Shown here piece after piece: positions 25,508-33,999 of a DNA stretch of 64,000 bases. Under the pieces are notes generated by a model that was given only the letters and a program-made list of their open reading frames with translations, did no database searches and had not been told where the DNA came from. The DNA comes from Methanoregula sp. (GTDB taxonomy: Archaea; Halobacteriota; Methanomicrobia; Methanomicrobiales; Methanospirillaceae), in contig NZ_JAQTQD010000006.1 of NCBI RefSeq assembly GCF_028712425.1, positions 88,411-152,410 on the forward strand, in the 5' to 3' direction. Each line of letters starts with the position of its first letter. The first letter of the stretch is position 1. Position numbers and translations under genes: made by a program.

Positions 25508-25954
25508 TTATGATGTCGGAGTCGCGGGAGTGGTAACCGGTTCAGGTGCCGGTGTTGCAGGTTCACAGGTATACTGCCGGGAATTCTTCTTCTTCGTGAC
25601 CCAGACCAGGTCCCCCTCGGCAAACGCGAACGCCTGCATCAGGAGGACCTGCACATGAGGCGGGACAAACGAGGTGTCGGTAGCCTGCGGCGTGAGCAGG
25701 AATTTCTTCACCCGCGATCCCCGGCTTGAGGGAAGGGCGTCGAGCGCGGTTATGCACTCATTTTCCGGGATCTGATCGAACGATACGGCAATGAAGGCCA
25801 CTTCATCGTGATACGATCGGTTGCGGGATGCCCGGTACAGGCCAGCCGGTGACTGCACTCCGGTGATCGGTGCACAATTCCATCCGTCGAATTCGGAAAA
25901 ATACTGGCGGATGTCCCGCTCGGCAAAGGTTGTCATGACATCTTTTGAGCCCAT
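25508..25954 (-). CDS. Paralogous family of unknown function, copy 2
   Basis: A 148-residue soluble protein beginning MGSKDVMTTFAERDIRQYF. The core (FDGW, EVAFIAVSFDQIPENE, VPPHVQVLLMQAFAFAEGD, LVWVTKKK) aligns with the copy at 13151, and nearly identically with the broken copy at 27849-28268. The C-terminus is a Pro/Thr-rich tail (PATPAPEPVTTPATPTS). It lies 15 bases upstream of the DUF457 gene. No motif of known function. Confidence 0.72.
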   Translation of the reverse strand: MGSKDVMTTFAERDIRQYFSEFDGWNCAPITGVQSPAGLYRASRNRSYHDEVAFIAVSFDQIPENECITALDALPSSRGSRVKKFLLTPQATDTSFVPPHVQVLLMQAFAFAEGDLVWVTKKKNSRQYTCEPATPAPEPVTTPATPTS

Positions 25955-26119
25955 AGTGATCAGGATCCGGTTGTGCGTTTGCCAATATAAGTTTTGGGAA
26001 TTTGATTGATTTTATTATGATGTAAAATACAATTAATTACCTTGCAGGTTTTTTGCCTGCACCGGGCACTACCGGAAAAACCCATTATTCTTGCCGGACA
26101 ACGGATTGGGGATGTAACA

Positions 26120-26575
26120 ATGAGCGATTATGATATTCTGTTTGCAAAGGCACGGGAATTCCACGGCCATGTCTGCGCCGGGATCGTGCTGGGGACCCGG
26201 CTGACAATTGCCGGCCTCCGGGAACTGGCCATGAATCCCCACGAACACCACCGGGACCTCATTGTGTACATGGAGATCGACCGGTGCGGTGCCGATGCTG
26301 TGCAGGCGATTACCGGGTGTTCACTCGGCCACCGGAGCCTCAAGTTCCGGGACTACGGGAAGTTTGCGGCAACGTTTGTCGACCTGAAGTCCGGCCAGGC
26401 CGTGCGGATTGCCGTTGACGAGAAGAACCGGGCAAAGCACGACCAGATGGACCCAAAGGAGATGCTGGAGCACCTGGGCACGGTTCCCGAGGACGAGATC
26501 CTGAGGATCCAACGTGTCTCCATTGACATTCCCGAGAACGATATCCCGGGGATGCCGAAGCACAAGACGGTCTGA
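26120..26575 (+). CDS. FmdE-family protein ending at an in-frame TGA before its zinc finger
   Basis: A 151-residue product starting MSDYDILFAKAREFHGHVC; FHGHVCAG and TGCSLGHRSL are FmdE-family motifs with candidate metal-binding His/Cys. It aligns without gaps to the intact protein at 45309. The TGA at 26573-26575 falls exactly where the sister has the first Cys of its C-terminal zinc finger (KTV-TGA-TRCGE against KAVCSICGE). The frame stays open for another 33 codons. The FmdE domain itself is whole, so the short form may fold. The first in-frame upstream start is TTG 26042, less likely than ATG 26120. Confidence 0.75.
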   Translation: MSDYDILFAKAREFHGHVCAGIVLGTRLTIAGLRELAMNPHEHHRDLIVYMEIDRCGADAVQAITGCSLGHRSLKFRDYGKFAATFVDLKSGQAVRIAVDEKNRAKHDQMDPKEMLEHLGTVPEDEILRIQRVSIDIPENDIPGMPKHKTV

Positions 26576-26677
26576 ACGAGATGCGGCGAGCGGGTCATGG
26601 ACGGCCGCGAGGTTGTGCGGGACGGTAAAGCCGTGTGCAAAGCCTGTGCGGACGGGGCGTATTACCGGGTATTGTGA
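26573..26677 (+). other. In-frame continuation of the FmdE gene beyond TGA (zinc-finger tail)
   Basis: After TGA 26573 the same frame reads TRCGERVMDGREVV, then DGKAVCKACADGAYYRVL, and stops at 26675-26677. It matches the sister tail (SICGELVMDNRHII, DGKPVCKNC) residue for residue, including three of the four zinc cysteines. The fourth is the TGA. Either a recent TGC/TGT to TGA nonsense change, a sequencing error, or recoding. Confidence 0.7.
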
Positions 26678-26693
26678 TCCCGGTCCCGGATCA

Positions 26694-26747
26694 GAGCCCC
26701 TCCCGGACACTCCGGCCGGGCTCATGTCCGGATTATCCCCCTTTTTT
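26694..26747 (+). terminator. Hairpin with internal loop followed by T-run
   Basis: GAGCCC (26694-26699) pairs with GGGCTC (26718-26723), and an inner CCGG/CCGG pair encloses ACACT. C5T6 follows at 26737-26747. It lies 16 bases after the distal stop of the FmdE frame. A terminator is the plain reading. Confidence 0.5.
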
Positions 26748-26753
26748 CGAACT

Positions 26754-27000
26754 AAAAGGCACCAATTAAGCTATTTTTGGAGCCTGAAATGACCTCCAGA
26801 TACATAAAATAACGTTAATTTAACCGTTTTTTCAAAACTGTACCCTGTAATTCGGCAAAAAAAGCGATTTGTACAAAATCCGTTTTCCAAAATGGCCTCC
26901 GATCCGAAAAATAAACCCAAATTGAAGAGATAATTTTTCCACAAACCTGAACTCGAAGAACGCCGACGCGTTCTTCTCGACCTCCTGGTCTGATGACCAG
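26754..27000 (+). repeat. Dispersed element, copy at 26.8 kb
   Basis: From GGCACCAATTAAGC (26758) to the CAGTCGG end near 27000, the sequence matches 58129-58380: GCTATTTTTGGAGCCTGAAA, TACCCTGTAATTCG, AATGGCCTCCGATCCGAAAA and TTTTTCCACAAACCTGAACT are shared, with diverged bases between. The element ends in the GAAGAACGC-GCGTTCTTC hairpin and the CTGGTC-TGAT-GACCAG hairpin. There is no clear coding content. Confidence 0.8.
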
Positions 27001-27326
27001 TCGGTTTTTCAAAATGGGCTCCGTGTTCGAAGATTTCTGGAGAAATCTTCTCGACCTCCTGGTCTGATGACCAGTCGGTTCCGAAAAATAAGTCCAAATT
27101 GAAGAGATAATTTTTCCACAAACCTGAACTCGAAGAACGCCGACGCGTTCTTCTCGACCTCCTGGTCTGAAGACCAGTCGGTTTTTCAAAATGGGCTCCG
27201 TGTTCGAAGATTTCTGGAGAAATCTTCTCGACCTCCTGGTCTGATGACCAGTCGGTTCCGAAAAATAAGTCCAAATTGAAGAGATAATTTTTCCACAAAC
27301 CTGAACTCGAAGAACGCTGATAGGTT
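26924..27326 (+). repeat. 177-bp tandem repeat, two copies plus a partial third
   Basis: The string GAAGAGATAATTTTTCCACA recurs at 26924, 27101 and 27278, giving a period of exactly 177. Each unit holds two stem-loops, GAAGAACGC-CGAC-GCGTTCTTC and GAAGATTTC-TGGA-GAAATCTTC, each followed by CTGGTC-TGA[TA]-GACCAG. Units 1 and 2 are almost identical, so the duplication is recent. The third breaks off near 27326. Confidence 0.85.
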
Positions 27327-27411
27327 CTGTTAACTCCTCGTGAGATCCAAAAGAGTGTTAACTGGCGTGGGATACTTTCATTTTTCATCTTTCAAATCCC
27401 ATCCAAACCTG

Positions 27412-27627
27412 ATGAGAGATCCAGCAAGAATCGCGACTATCCTTGAAAAGATGAATGCGCTGTGGCAACAGTATCCGGACATGCGGTTCGGGCAACTGAT
27501 GTACACATTATTTGCCATGCTCCCGGAAACCAAGAGAACCGCCGGAAGCGGGATTGATTCTTTCCACGTTGAAGATGCCGATTTTGAAAAACTGGTAGAC
27601 CGAGTGCTGGAAAACGGACTGGATTAA
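27412..27627 (+). CDS. Small hypothetical protein (DUF1040-like pattern)
   Basis: A 71-residue soluble protein, MRDPARIATILEKMNALWQQ at the start and FHVEDADFEKLVDRVLENG at the end. This pattern resembles small DUF1040/YihD-like proteins of unknown function found in bacteria and archaea. ATG 27412 excludes an N-terminal extension that belongs to repeat DNA. It lies between the repeats and a transposase remnant, so it may be part of a mobile or decaying segment. Confidence 0.65.
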   Translation: MRDPARIATILEKMNALWQQYPDMRFGQLMYTLFAMLPETKRTAGSGIDSFHVEDADFEKLVDRVLENGLD

Positions 27628-27633
27628 AAAGAG

Positions 27634-27753
27634 TTATTTTGCCTGTGCTGCGTTCTGGATCAGGGTCATCCACTTGTTTTCTCCCTCGACTACGATCCCG
27701 CAGGCTTCAGCTGGAGTCTTGCCATCAAGTGCTTCGTGCGGGCAGTACCTCGT
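27634..27753 (-). pseudogene. DDE transposase C-terminal remnant
   Basis: The minus-strand frame reads YCPHEALDGKTPAEACGIVV then EGENKWMTLIQNAAQAK and a stop, the very typical end of a methanogen rve/DDE transposase (PHxALxGKTPAE...W.TLIQNA). It is preceded in frame by a stop, and no other transposase domains are present, so only about 39 codons remain. In another frame just upstream (about 27755-27865) a coding-like segment (IPYWKLEAAHRDLVCSIMEL) may belong to the same insertion; I could not identify it. Confidence 0.75.
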
Positions 27754-27848
27754 TCATCCGGTCCCTTAGTTCCATGATGGAACAGACAAGATCGCGGTGA
27801 GCCGCTTCAAGTTTCCAGTACGGGATTTCCGGGTCTCGTTCACGCAGC

Positions 27849-28268
27849 TCATCCTCGGTATTTTTCCGGACTTTCCGGCTGGTGGTGTTCCTGCTCCGAA
27901 CTGGAGTGCGCGGAGGCCGGTCCGGCGCTCCACGAGATGCGGGGTAGTCTTTGCAGGATCTGTACATGCGGAGGGACGAGCGAGATATCGCTAGCCTGGG
28001 GCGTGAGAAGGACCATTTTCACCCTTGACCCGCGGCTGGAGGGAAGAGCGTCAAGCGCGGTTATGCACTCATTTTCCGGGATCTGATCGAACGATACGGC
28101 AATGAAAGCCACTTCTTCGTGATACGATCGGTTGCGGGAGTCCCGGAACAGTGCAACAGACGATTGCATGCCATTGATCGGCGCTACATTCCACCCGTCG
28201 AATTCGGAGAACTGCTGGCGGATGTCCCGCTCAGCGAAGGTTGTCATGACATCCTTTTGTGAGCCCAT
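27849..28268 (-). pseudogene. Paralogous family of unknown function, copy 3, truncated
   Basis: The N-terminal 104 residues (MGSQKDVMTTFAERDIRQQF through DISLVPPHVQIL) are nearly identical to copy 2 at 25508. Beyond about 27955 similarity stops: the conserved QAFAFAEGDLVWVTKKK end is missing and the frame runs into unrelated sequence next to the transposase remnant. The gene was probably broken by an insertion followed by deletion. Confidence 0.75.
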
Positions 28269-28347
28269 AGTTATCGTGATCGGGCAGTCTGTTGGACCAT
28301 GTAAGTTTTAGGAATTTGGTTAATTTTTTTAAAAATTAAACAAAAAT

Positions 28348-28358
28348 AGTTAAATAAC
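28348..28358 (+). promoter_or_regulatory. Probable TATA box of the ABC transporter operon
   Basis: AGTTAAATAAC lies about 60 bases before ATG 28415 within A/T-rich sequence. A GGGAGAAA ribosome site follows downstream. Confidence 0.35.
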
Positions 28359-28414
28359 ACCCTGAATCATTGGATATGGTTAAACCTGAACCCAATTTTC
28401 AAGGGAGAAATACG

Positions 28415-30058
28415 ATGAATATCAACCCGGGCGAGAAGAAAAAACTGATCATCATTGGGGGCTTCTGCCTCCTTGCAATCACAGCACTCTGCGTTGCTGC
28501 ATGGGGTACAGGATCCGCGATGACTGCCAACAAGAATGTAACCGGGAACCCGCAGCTCTCTGTAACTGAAGTCATTATCCCTGTCAGCTCGCCCTCATCG
28601 GTTACCTATTCGAGCAGTATGCAGAAAGGCGGCGTACCTCCAGGGATTTACCAGGGCCTGGTCATAAAGGATCTCAATGGTACGTTCGATCCCGCCCTTG
28701 CGGAGAGCTGGGAAGTATCTGCCGATGCGAAAACCTGGACATTCCACCTTGCGAAGGATGCCTTCTGGAACGATGGCGTCCCATTCACCTGCTCCGATGT
28801 GAAGTTCACGAATGATTACCTGAAAGCCAACAATGTTACGCTGGCATATGTACTCCATGATGTGCAATCTGTCGATTGTCCAGATGACCACACGGCCGTT
28901 TTCACGCTGAAGACTTCATATTCCGCGTTCCTTGACCAGATTTCACGCCAGCCGGGGATCACTATTTCTCCCCGGCATATCTGGCAGAATATCACTGACC
29001 CGCAGCATTATGAGGATACGAAGTTTATCGGAACGGGTCCGTTCATCTTTGATCAGAATACTGCCGGTTACACCCGTGTCCTGAAGAACGATGCCTACTA
29101 TGGCAAAAAGGCACAGGTCAGCGGCGTTGTCCTCAAGGTGATCACCAACCCGGACAGCCAGGTGCTGGCACTGAAGAACGGAGAGATCGATGTCGTGTCC
29201 GATATCTCCCCTGCAGTGGCACAAAGCCTGAAGGGTGAGAAGAATATCGCGCTGTACTCAATAAACGATACAGGTGCATACGAAGTCGCTTTCAACCTTG
29301 CGCAGTATCCGTCCAACATCCCTGCGTTCAGAAAAGCGATGAGCCATGCCGTGGACCGCAACACGATCAGTTCGCTCTTTGGCACCGGTCGTCCCACAGA
29401 GACAACGTTCCTGATCCCAAGCCTTGCCGGAATTTATGTCAATCCGGCTGACGTGGGGATGTATAACTATGATCTGGCCGAAGCAAAGAAGATCTTATCG
29501 GACGCCGGGTTCACCTGGGATAAGAGAGGGAATCTTCTCGGACCTGATGGAAAAGCAATCACCCTGACAATCCCGACCAACACTATGGCCCAGACCGGCG
29601 GGACTGACAAGATCCTCTCGGTCCTGAAAAATGACTGGGGTAAGCTTGGTATCAGTATGAGCACGGTCACCTATGATGACAAAAAACAGTACCGGAAGGC
29701 TGTTAACGCCAATGCGGTCTTCATTGACTCGTTCCCCGTGACCCTCCATGACGATGCTGATGCGCTCTCGAATTTTGCCGTCACGCCACTCCAGGAGACG
29801 AATTATTACAACTATAACAACCCGGAATACAATGCACTGCTGGATGAAATTCATGATACCACAGATCAGCAGGAAATTCTGAAGAAGGCATATCAGCTCC
29901 AGGATATCCTTTCCCGGGACATCCCGACTGTACCAGTCTGCACTTCCGATACCATTGTTGCCTACCGGTCTGACCGTTTCACCGGCTGGGATCTCGGGCC
30001 CGGTTATTACAGTGTAACAGATCCACGAGTGCTGACAAATCTCATCCCTGTCCGTTGA
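28415..30058 (+). CDS. ABC transporter substrate-binding protein, peptide/nickel type (SBP_bac_5)
   Basis: A 547-residue extracellular binding protein. Residues about 8-32 are a hydrophobic anchor without a lipobox, after a KKK charge cluster. The body is family 5: YQGLVIKDLNGTFDPALAES, FHLAKDAFWNDGVPFTCSDV, TGPFIFDQNTAGYTRVLKND and KAMSHAVDRNTISSLFGTG. Members bind oligopeptides, nickel or metal-chelator complexes. GGGAGAAA precedes the ATG. It is the first gene of a complete five-gene operon. The substrate is not set by sequence; the neighbouring metal-related genes make a metal complex plausible. Confidence 0.9.
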   Translation: MNINPGEKKKLIIIGGFCLLAITALCVAAWGTGSAMTANKNVTGNPQLSVTEVIIPVSSPSSVTYSSSMQKGGVPPGIYQGLVIKDLNGTFDPALAESWEVSADAKTWTFHLAKDAFWNDGVPFTCSDVKFTNDYLKANNVTLAYVLHDVQSVDCPDDHTAVFTLKTSYSAFLDQISRQPGITISPRHIWQNITDPQHYEDTKFIGTGPFIFDQNTAGYTRVLKNDAYYGKKAQVSGVVLKVITNPDSQVLALKNGEIDVVSDISPAVAQSLKGEKNIALYSINDTGAYEVAFNLAQYPSNIPAFRKAMSHAVDRNTISSLFGTGRPTETTFLIPSLAGIYVNPADVGMYNYDLAEAKKILSDAGFTWDKRGNLLGPDGKAITLTIPTNTMAQTGGTDKILSVLKNDWGKLGISMSTVTYDDKKQYRKAVNANAVFIDSFPVTLHDDADALSNFAVTPLQETNYYNYNNPEYNALLDEIHDTTDQQEILKKAYQLQDILSRDIPTVPVCTSDTIVAYRSDRFTGWDLGPGYYSVTDPRVLTNLIPVR

Positions 30059-30084
30059 CCGGGTGTTCTCACCGGGACTCCTCC

Positions 30085-31068
30085 ATGATTGACGGGCAGT
30101 ATCTCCTTAGGAGGATCGGGTACAGCGGCGCGGCGTTCTTCGTCTGCGTCACGATCACCTTTTTCATCCTGCACCTGATGCCCGGTGATTACATCACCAA
30201 TTACCTTCTTTCCCTGTCGAACACACTTCCAAAAGAGGCTGTGGAACAGTTCTACCAGCAGTATGGGCTGGATCGCCCGCTGCCGGAACAATACATGATC
30301 TATATTCTCAACATCCTGCAGGGCAACTGGGGGTATTCGTACCAGTACGGCCTGCCGGTTTTTCCCATGATCATGGAAAAGCTCTCCTGGTCGCTTGTCA
30401 TCCTGCTCCCCGCTACGGTTACCGGTATCCTCATCGGGACCGTACTCGGGGCATGGTCCGGCTGGAAATCCGGGGGAAAGAAAGATCTCGCGCTGTTCAA
30501 CATCATGATTGTCTTCCGGGCAATTCCGGAATTCTGGTGGGCGATCATGGCGGTATGGATCTTCGCTTTTTACCTCCAGTGGTTCCCGCTCGGGGGGTTC
30601 ACGAGCATCAGTGTCCTGACCTCAGGGATGGATCCCTGGGATGTGCTGTACCACGCAATTCTCCCGATAGGCCTTATGGCGTCGTTCATCGCGGCCGGGA
30701 ACTACTACGTGATGCGCAATTCGATGATCGCGGTAATCGGTGAGGACTATATCACGACAGCCCGGGCAAAGGGGCTTGACGAACGTGCCGTTCTCTGGCG
30801 CCATGCGCTGAAAAATGCACTTCTTCCAATGGCGACAATGACGACATTCCAGATCGCCGGCATTATCATGGGCAATGTCTTCATCGAGACTGTCTTTTCC
30901 TGGCCGGGCATCGGGCTTCTGACAACCGAAGCGCTCAGTATACGGGACCTGCCGCTGCTCGAAGGGATCTTCCTGTTGGATGCTCTCATGACGATCGGGG
31001 CCATGCTGACAGCCGACATCCTTGCATCGTACCTCGACCCGCGGATCCGGATGGGTGGCCATGACTAG
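30085..31068 (+). CDS. ABC transporter permease, DppB/NikB type
   Basis: A 327-residue membrane protein with six hydrophobic helices. YLLRRIGYSGAAFFVCVTIT is the usual start, then YGLDRPLPEQY, and the EAA loop YITTARAKGLDERAVLWRHA that contacts the ATPases. It begins 26 bases after the binding-protein stop. It forms the pore with the next gene. Confidence 0.92.
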   Translation: MIDGQYLLRRIGYSGAAFFVCVTITFFILHLMPGDYITNYLLSLSNTLPKEAVEQFYQQYGLDRPLPEQYMIYILNILQGNWGYSYQYGLPVFPMIMEKLSWSLVILLPATVTGILIGTVLGAWSGWKSGGKKDLALFNIMIVFRAIPEFWWAIMAVWIFAFYLQWFPLGGFTSISVLTSGMDPWDVLYHAILPIGLMASFIAAGNYYVMRNSMIAVIGEDYITTARAKGLDERAVLWRHALKNALLPMATMTTFQIAGIIMGNVFIETVFSWPGIGLLTTEALSIRDLPLLEGIFLLDALMTIGAMLTADILASYLDPRIRMGGHD

Positions 31069-31882
31069 GAATATTCTTCTCCTGTTGAGCGTGGCGATCC
31101 TCTGCATGTACTTCGCGATTGCCGCATGTGCTCCATTCATTGCACCCTATACCGCCTCGGAGATCACCGGGGCCCCACTCCAGCCCCCGGGCAACGGGCA
31201 TCTGTTCGGGACAAATCAGGTAGGACAGGACATTTTCAGCCAGCTGGTTTACGGGGCGCAGATCACTTTGGTATTCGGGTTTGGATCAGCATTGCTGTCA
31301 GTGGCGATCAGTACCTGGGCCGGAACCGTTCTCGGTTATTATGGGGGGAGAGTTGATGAGGTGGTCTGCAGGATTCTCGATGTCATGATGCCCATTCCCA
31401 CCTTCCCCCTCCTTATCGTGCTGACGGCATTCTTTAATCCCGGGGTTATCCAGGTCAGTATTCTTATGGGTGTCCTCGGGAGCATCCACGGGATCCGTCT
31501 TATCCGGGCTCCGGCACTCTCTCTATCGCAGACGCCGTTTGTTGAGGGGGCAAAATCCATCGGCGCTTCGGATTTCCATATCATATCCCGCCATATCCTC
31601 CCGAACCTGATGCCGATCGTAACAACGAAGTTTGTCTCATCCTCTCAGCACTATCTCGTCATGGGTGTGGGACTGAGTTTCATCGGGCTCTGGGACACGA
31701 TGACGGTTGACTGGGGTTCGATGATCCAGAACGCCTACGCGTACGGCGCACTCTCTCTGGGGCTCTGGTGGTGGATCCTCCCGCCGGGCATCGCGGTTGT
31801 CGGCATCTCCCTCGCCCTAGCCCTCGCCGGGTACAGCCTTGAAGAGATCTTCAATCCAAGGGTCGGGGTAAACCGCATATGA
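31061..31882 (+). CDS. ABC transporter permease, DppC/NikC type
   Basis: A 273-residue membrane protein. HLFGTNQVGQDIFSQLVYGA is the DppC signature after the first helix, and FVEGAKSIGASDFHIISRHI is the EAA loop. ATG 31061 overlaps the previous gene by eight bases. It partners the DppB-like permease. Confidence 0.92.
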   Translation: MTRNILLLLSVAILCMYFAIAACAPFIAPYTASEITGAPLQPPGNGHLFGTNQVGQDIFSQLVYGAQITLVFGFGSALLSVAISTWAGTVLGYYGGRVDEVVCRILDVMMPIPTFPLLIVLTAFFNPGVIQVSILMGVLGSIHGIRLIRAPALSLSQTPFVEGAKSIGASDFHIISRHILPNLMPIVTTKFVSSSQHYLVMGVGLSFIGLWDTMTVDWGSMIQNAYAYGALSLGLWWWILPPGIAVVGISLALALAGYSLEEIFNPRVGVNRI

Positions 31883-32814
31883 GCCTGCTCACGATCAACA
31901 ACCTTTCCGTCCAGTTCGAAACCGCAGGTGCTACAGTACCGGTGCTCGACAGGATCGATTTTGAGGTGGCAGCAGGCGACCATATTGCCCTCATCGGGGA
32001 GTCCGGGTGCGGCAAAACCGTACTCGGCATGTCGGTGATGCGCCTCCTGCCGCCCAATGCACGGATCACCGGAGCGATTCGGTACGCCGGTTCCGATCTC
32101 CTGCAGGTGGCTGAACGGGAGATGCAGCAGATACGCGGGAGAGGGATCGCCCTGATATCCCAGAATTCTGTATCTTCGCTCAACCCGGTCGTCAGGATAG
32201 GCGACCAGATCGCAGAATCGCTCTCCCTCCATACTCAATACAGGGGAGATGATCTACGCCATGAGGTTATCCGGCTGCTCGCGGAACTCGGGATCGAGCA
32301 GCCGGAAGAGAGTGTGCAAAAATTTCCCCACCAGTTCTCCGGGGGTATGAGGGAGCGCATCCTGGTTGCCATGGCACTTGCATGTAATCCGGATATTATA
32401 ATTGCCGATGAGCCAACCACCGGGCTGGATGCACTGGTGAAAGTCCAGATCCTCCGGCTCTTAAAGAAGGCTATGCAGGGGCGGACACTCCTCTTGATCA
32501 CCCACGACCTGGGGACAGCTTTTACCCTGGCATCCCGGACTGCCGTAATGTATGCCGGAGAGATCCTTGAGTGCGGCCCCACTTCAGAGGTATTCTCGCA
32601 TCCCCGGCATCCGTACACGCAGGGGCTCCTTGCATCTTCACCGTCAGCAGGGTTCCACCCCATTCCCGGCCTGAGCCCGGCTCCCGGGCAGGTCCCGTCC
32701 GGCTGCCGGTTCTGTCCGCGATGCTCCTGTGCTATGGATACGTGCAGGTCTCTGCATCCCCATCTGAAAGAGACCGGCCGGGGCCGTCGGGTCAGGTGTT
32801 TCCGGTATGATTGA
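31879..32814 (+). CDS. ABC transporter ATP-binding protein, DppD/NikD type
   Basis: A 311-residue ATPase with Walker A GESGCGKT, signature SGGMRER, Walker B IIIADEPTTGLD and the switch His in LLITHD. The C-terminal oligopeptide-transporter extension has a cysteine cluster (CRFCPRCSCAMDTC) as in many Dpp/Opp ATPases, where it can bind an iron-sulfur cluster. The start overlaps the permease by four bases. Confidence 0.92.
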   Translation: MSLLTINNLSVQFETAGATVPVLDRIDFEVAAGDHIALIGESGCGKTVLGMSVMRLLPPNARITGAIRYAGSDLLQVAEREMQQIRGRGIALISQNSVSSLNPVVRIGDQIAESLSLHTQYRGDDLRHEVIRLLAELGIEQPEESVQKFPHQFSGGMRERILVAMALACNPDIIIADEPTTGLDALVKVQILRLLKKAMQGRTLLLITHDLGTAFTLASRTAVMYAGEILECGPTSEVFSHPRHPYTQGLLASSPSAGFHPIPGLSPAPGQVPSGCRFCPRCSCAMDTCRSLHPHLKETGRGRRVRCFRYD

Positions 32815-33610
32815 ACTCTGCTCGGTCTCGAAGTATTATACGTCAGGCTTCTTTAAACAGAAACAGACGTACGCGGTACGGGACGTTTCGTTCTCCATCC
32901 GGAAGGGCGATACGCTCGGCCTTGTCGGGGAGAGCGGCAGCGGGAAGTCGACGATCGGGAGGATGGCGCTCCGGCTCACGGAACCAAGTGCCGGAAGGAT
33001 CGTGTTTGACGGGATCGACCTGCTTGCCCAGAAAAAACCGGCCCTGCGGGAGATCCGGCCCCGGATGCAGATCGTCTTCCAGGATCCCGACACGGCGCTC
33101 GACCCGAGGTTCCCCATCGGCGAATCCGTTGCCGAGCCCCTGGCCGTGTGGCACCGGGCCTTTCGCCACGAGCGGGAGGACCGGGTTGCAGCGCTCTTCG
33201 AGATGGTCGGGCTCCAGCCGGAACTTGCGGGCCGCCGGCCCTTCGAGCTCTCGGGAGGCCAGAAGCAGCGGGCGGCCATTGCCCGGGCCATTGCGCTCGA
33301 ACCGGAGTTCCTTGTGCTGGATGAACCGACCGCGGCGCTCGATCTCTCGGTCCAGGCCCAGATACTGAGCCTGATCCAGGTACTCAAAAAAAGGATGAAC
33401 CTCACCATCCTCTTCATCTCCCACAACCTCGCGGTTGTAGAGCGGATGAGCGATTCTCTGGCCGTGCTGCATAAAGGAGTGCTGGTGGAATCCGGCAGGA
33501 CTGCTGAGGTACTGGAGCACCCGCAGGATCTCTTCACCAGACAACTCGTTGATGCCGCGAACGGGAGTTATCCATTCTTCAGAAACCGGATTATCAGCGT
33601 AAACGAATAG
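32807..33610 (+). CDS. ABC transporter ATP-binding protein, DppF/NikE type
   Basis: A 267-residue ATPase with Walker A GESGSGKST, signature ELSGGQKQR, Walker B LDEPTAALD and ISHNLAVVERMSD. It is shorter than DppF proteins with the C-terminal Cys cluster and lacks that cluster, so it is nearer NikE-like forms. It overlaps the previous gene by eight bases and ends the operon. Confidence 0.92.
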   Translation: MIELCSVSKYYTSGFFKQKQTYAVRDVSFSIRKGDTLGLVGESGSGKSTIGRMALRLTEPSAGRIVFDGIDLLAQKKPALREIRPRMQIVFQDPDTALDPRFPIGESVAEPLAVWHRAFRHEREDRVAALFEMVGLQPELAGRRPFELSGGQKQRAAIARAIALEPEFLVLDEPTAALDLSVQAQILSLIQVLKKRMNLTILFISHNLAVVERMSDSLAVLHKGVLVESGRTAEVLEHPQDLFTRQLVDAANGSYPFFRNRIISVNE

Positions 33611-33999
33611 AACCGGCCTGGAACAGTTTAGTGTGTTTTTGTGTTATGCGCATAGCCCGATGTTGTATTCCGACGTTAAGCAATAGTGATCTTAGCCCTG
33701 GAACCACGAATATGAGGTAAATAATTATTGTTTATATTACCTGACGAATTCCACCGGATTTATCAATAACAGGTATTCGCCGTGATAACCAAAGGTGCTT
33801 TAATAATACCATGCACTTCGGACTTTTTTTCAAATCGAAGTATTAATAATTAACATAAATTCATTAACAAATGATCGTTGTTAAATACTTTTAATTAAAA
33901 TTACATGGCTGGCATGGCAGGACAGGTATACAGCTATGTGGCTGTCGCTCGTGCTCCGCCATGACTCGTCTCATGGACATTTGAGCAAGAGGAAATTAT
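33611..33999. other. A/T-rich intergenic region with pilin promoter
   Basis: No gene was found. Base composition drops sharply. TTAAATACTTTTAATTAAAA near 33881-33900 is a likely TATA region for the pilin gene, and GAGG eight bases before ATG 34000 is its ribosome site. No strong inverted repeat was seen. Confidence 0.45.

Noticed and set aside
26694..26723. Possible SECIS element after the FmdE TGA frame
   Set aside because: The stem lacks the internal purine bulge pattern expected of archaeal SECIS elements and is followed by C5T6, so a terminator is more likely.
26924..27326. Possible CRISPR array
   Set aside because: The repeats are contiguous 177-base units with internal hairpins, not short repeats separated by unique spacers, and no cas gene is near.
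26771..27388. A 205-codon minus-strand frame with repeated SSGLWKNYLFNL segments
   Set aside because: It is produced by the 177-base repeat (divisible by three) and has no homologue pattern; the hairpin structure explains the sequence better.
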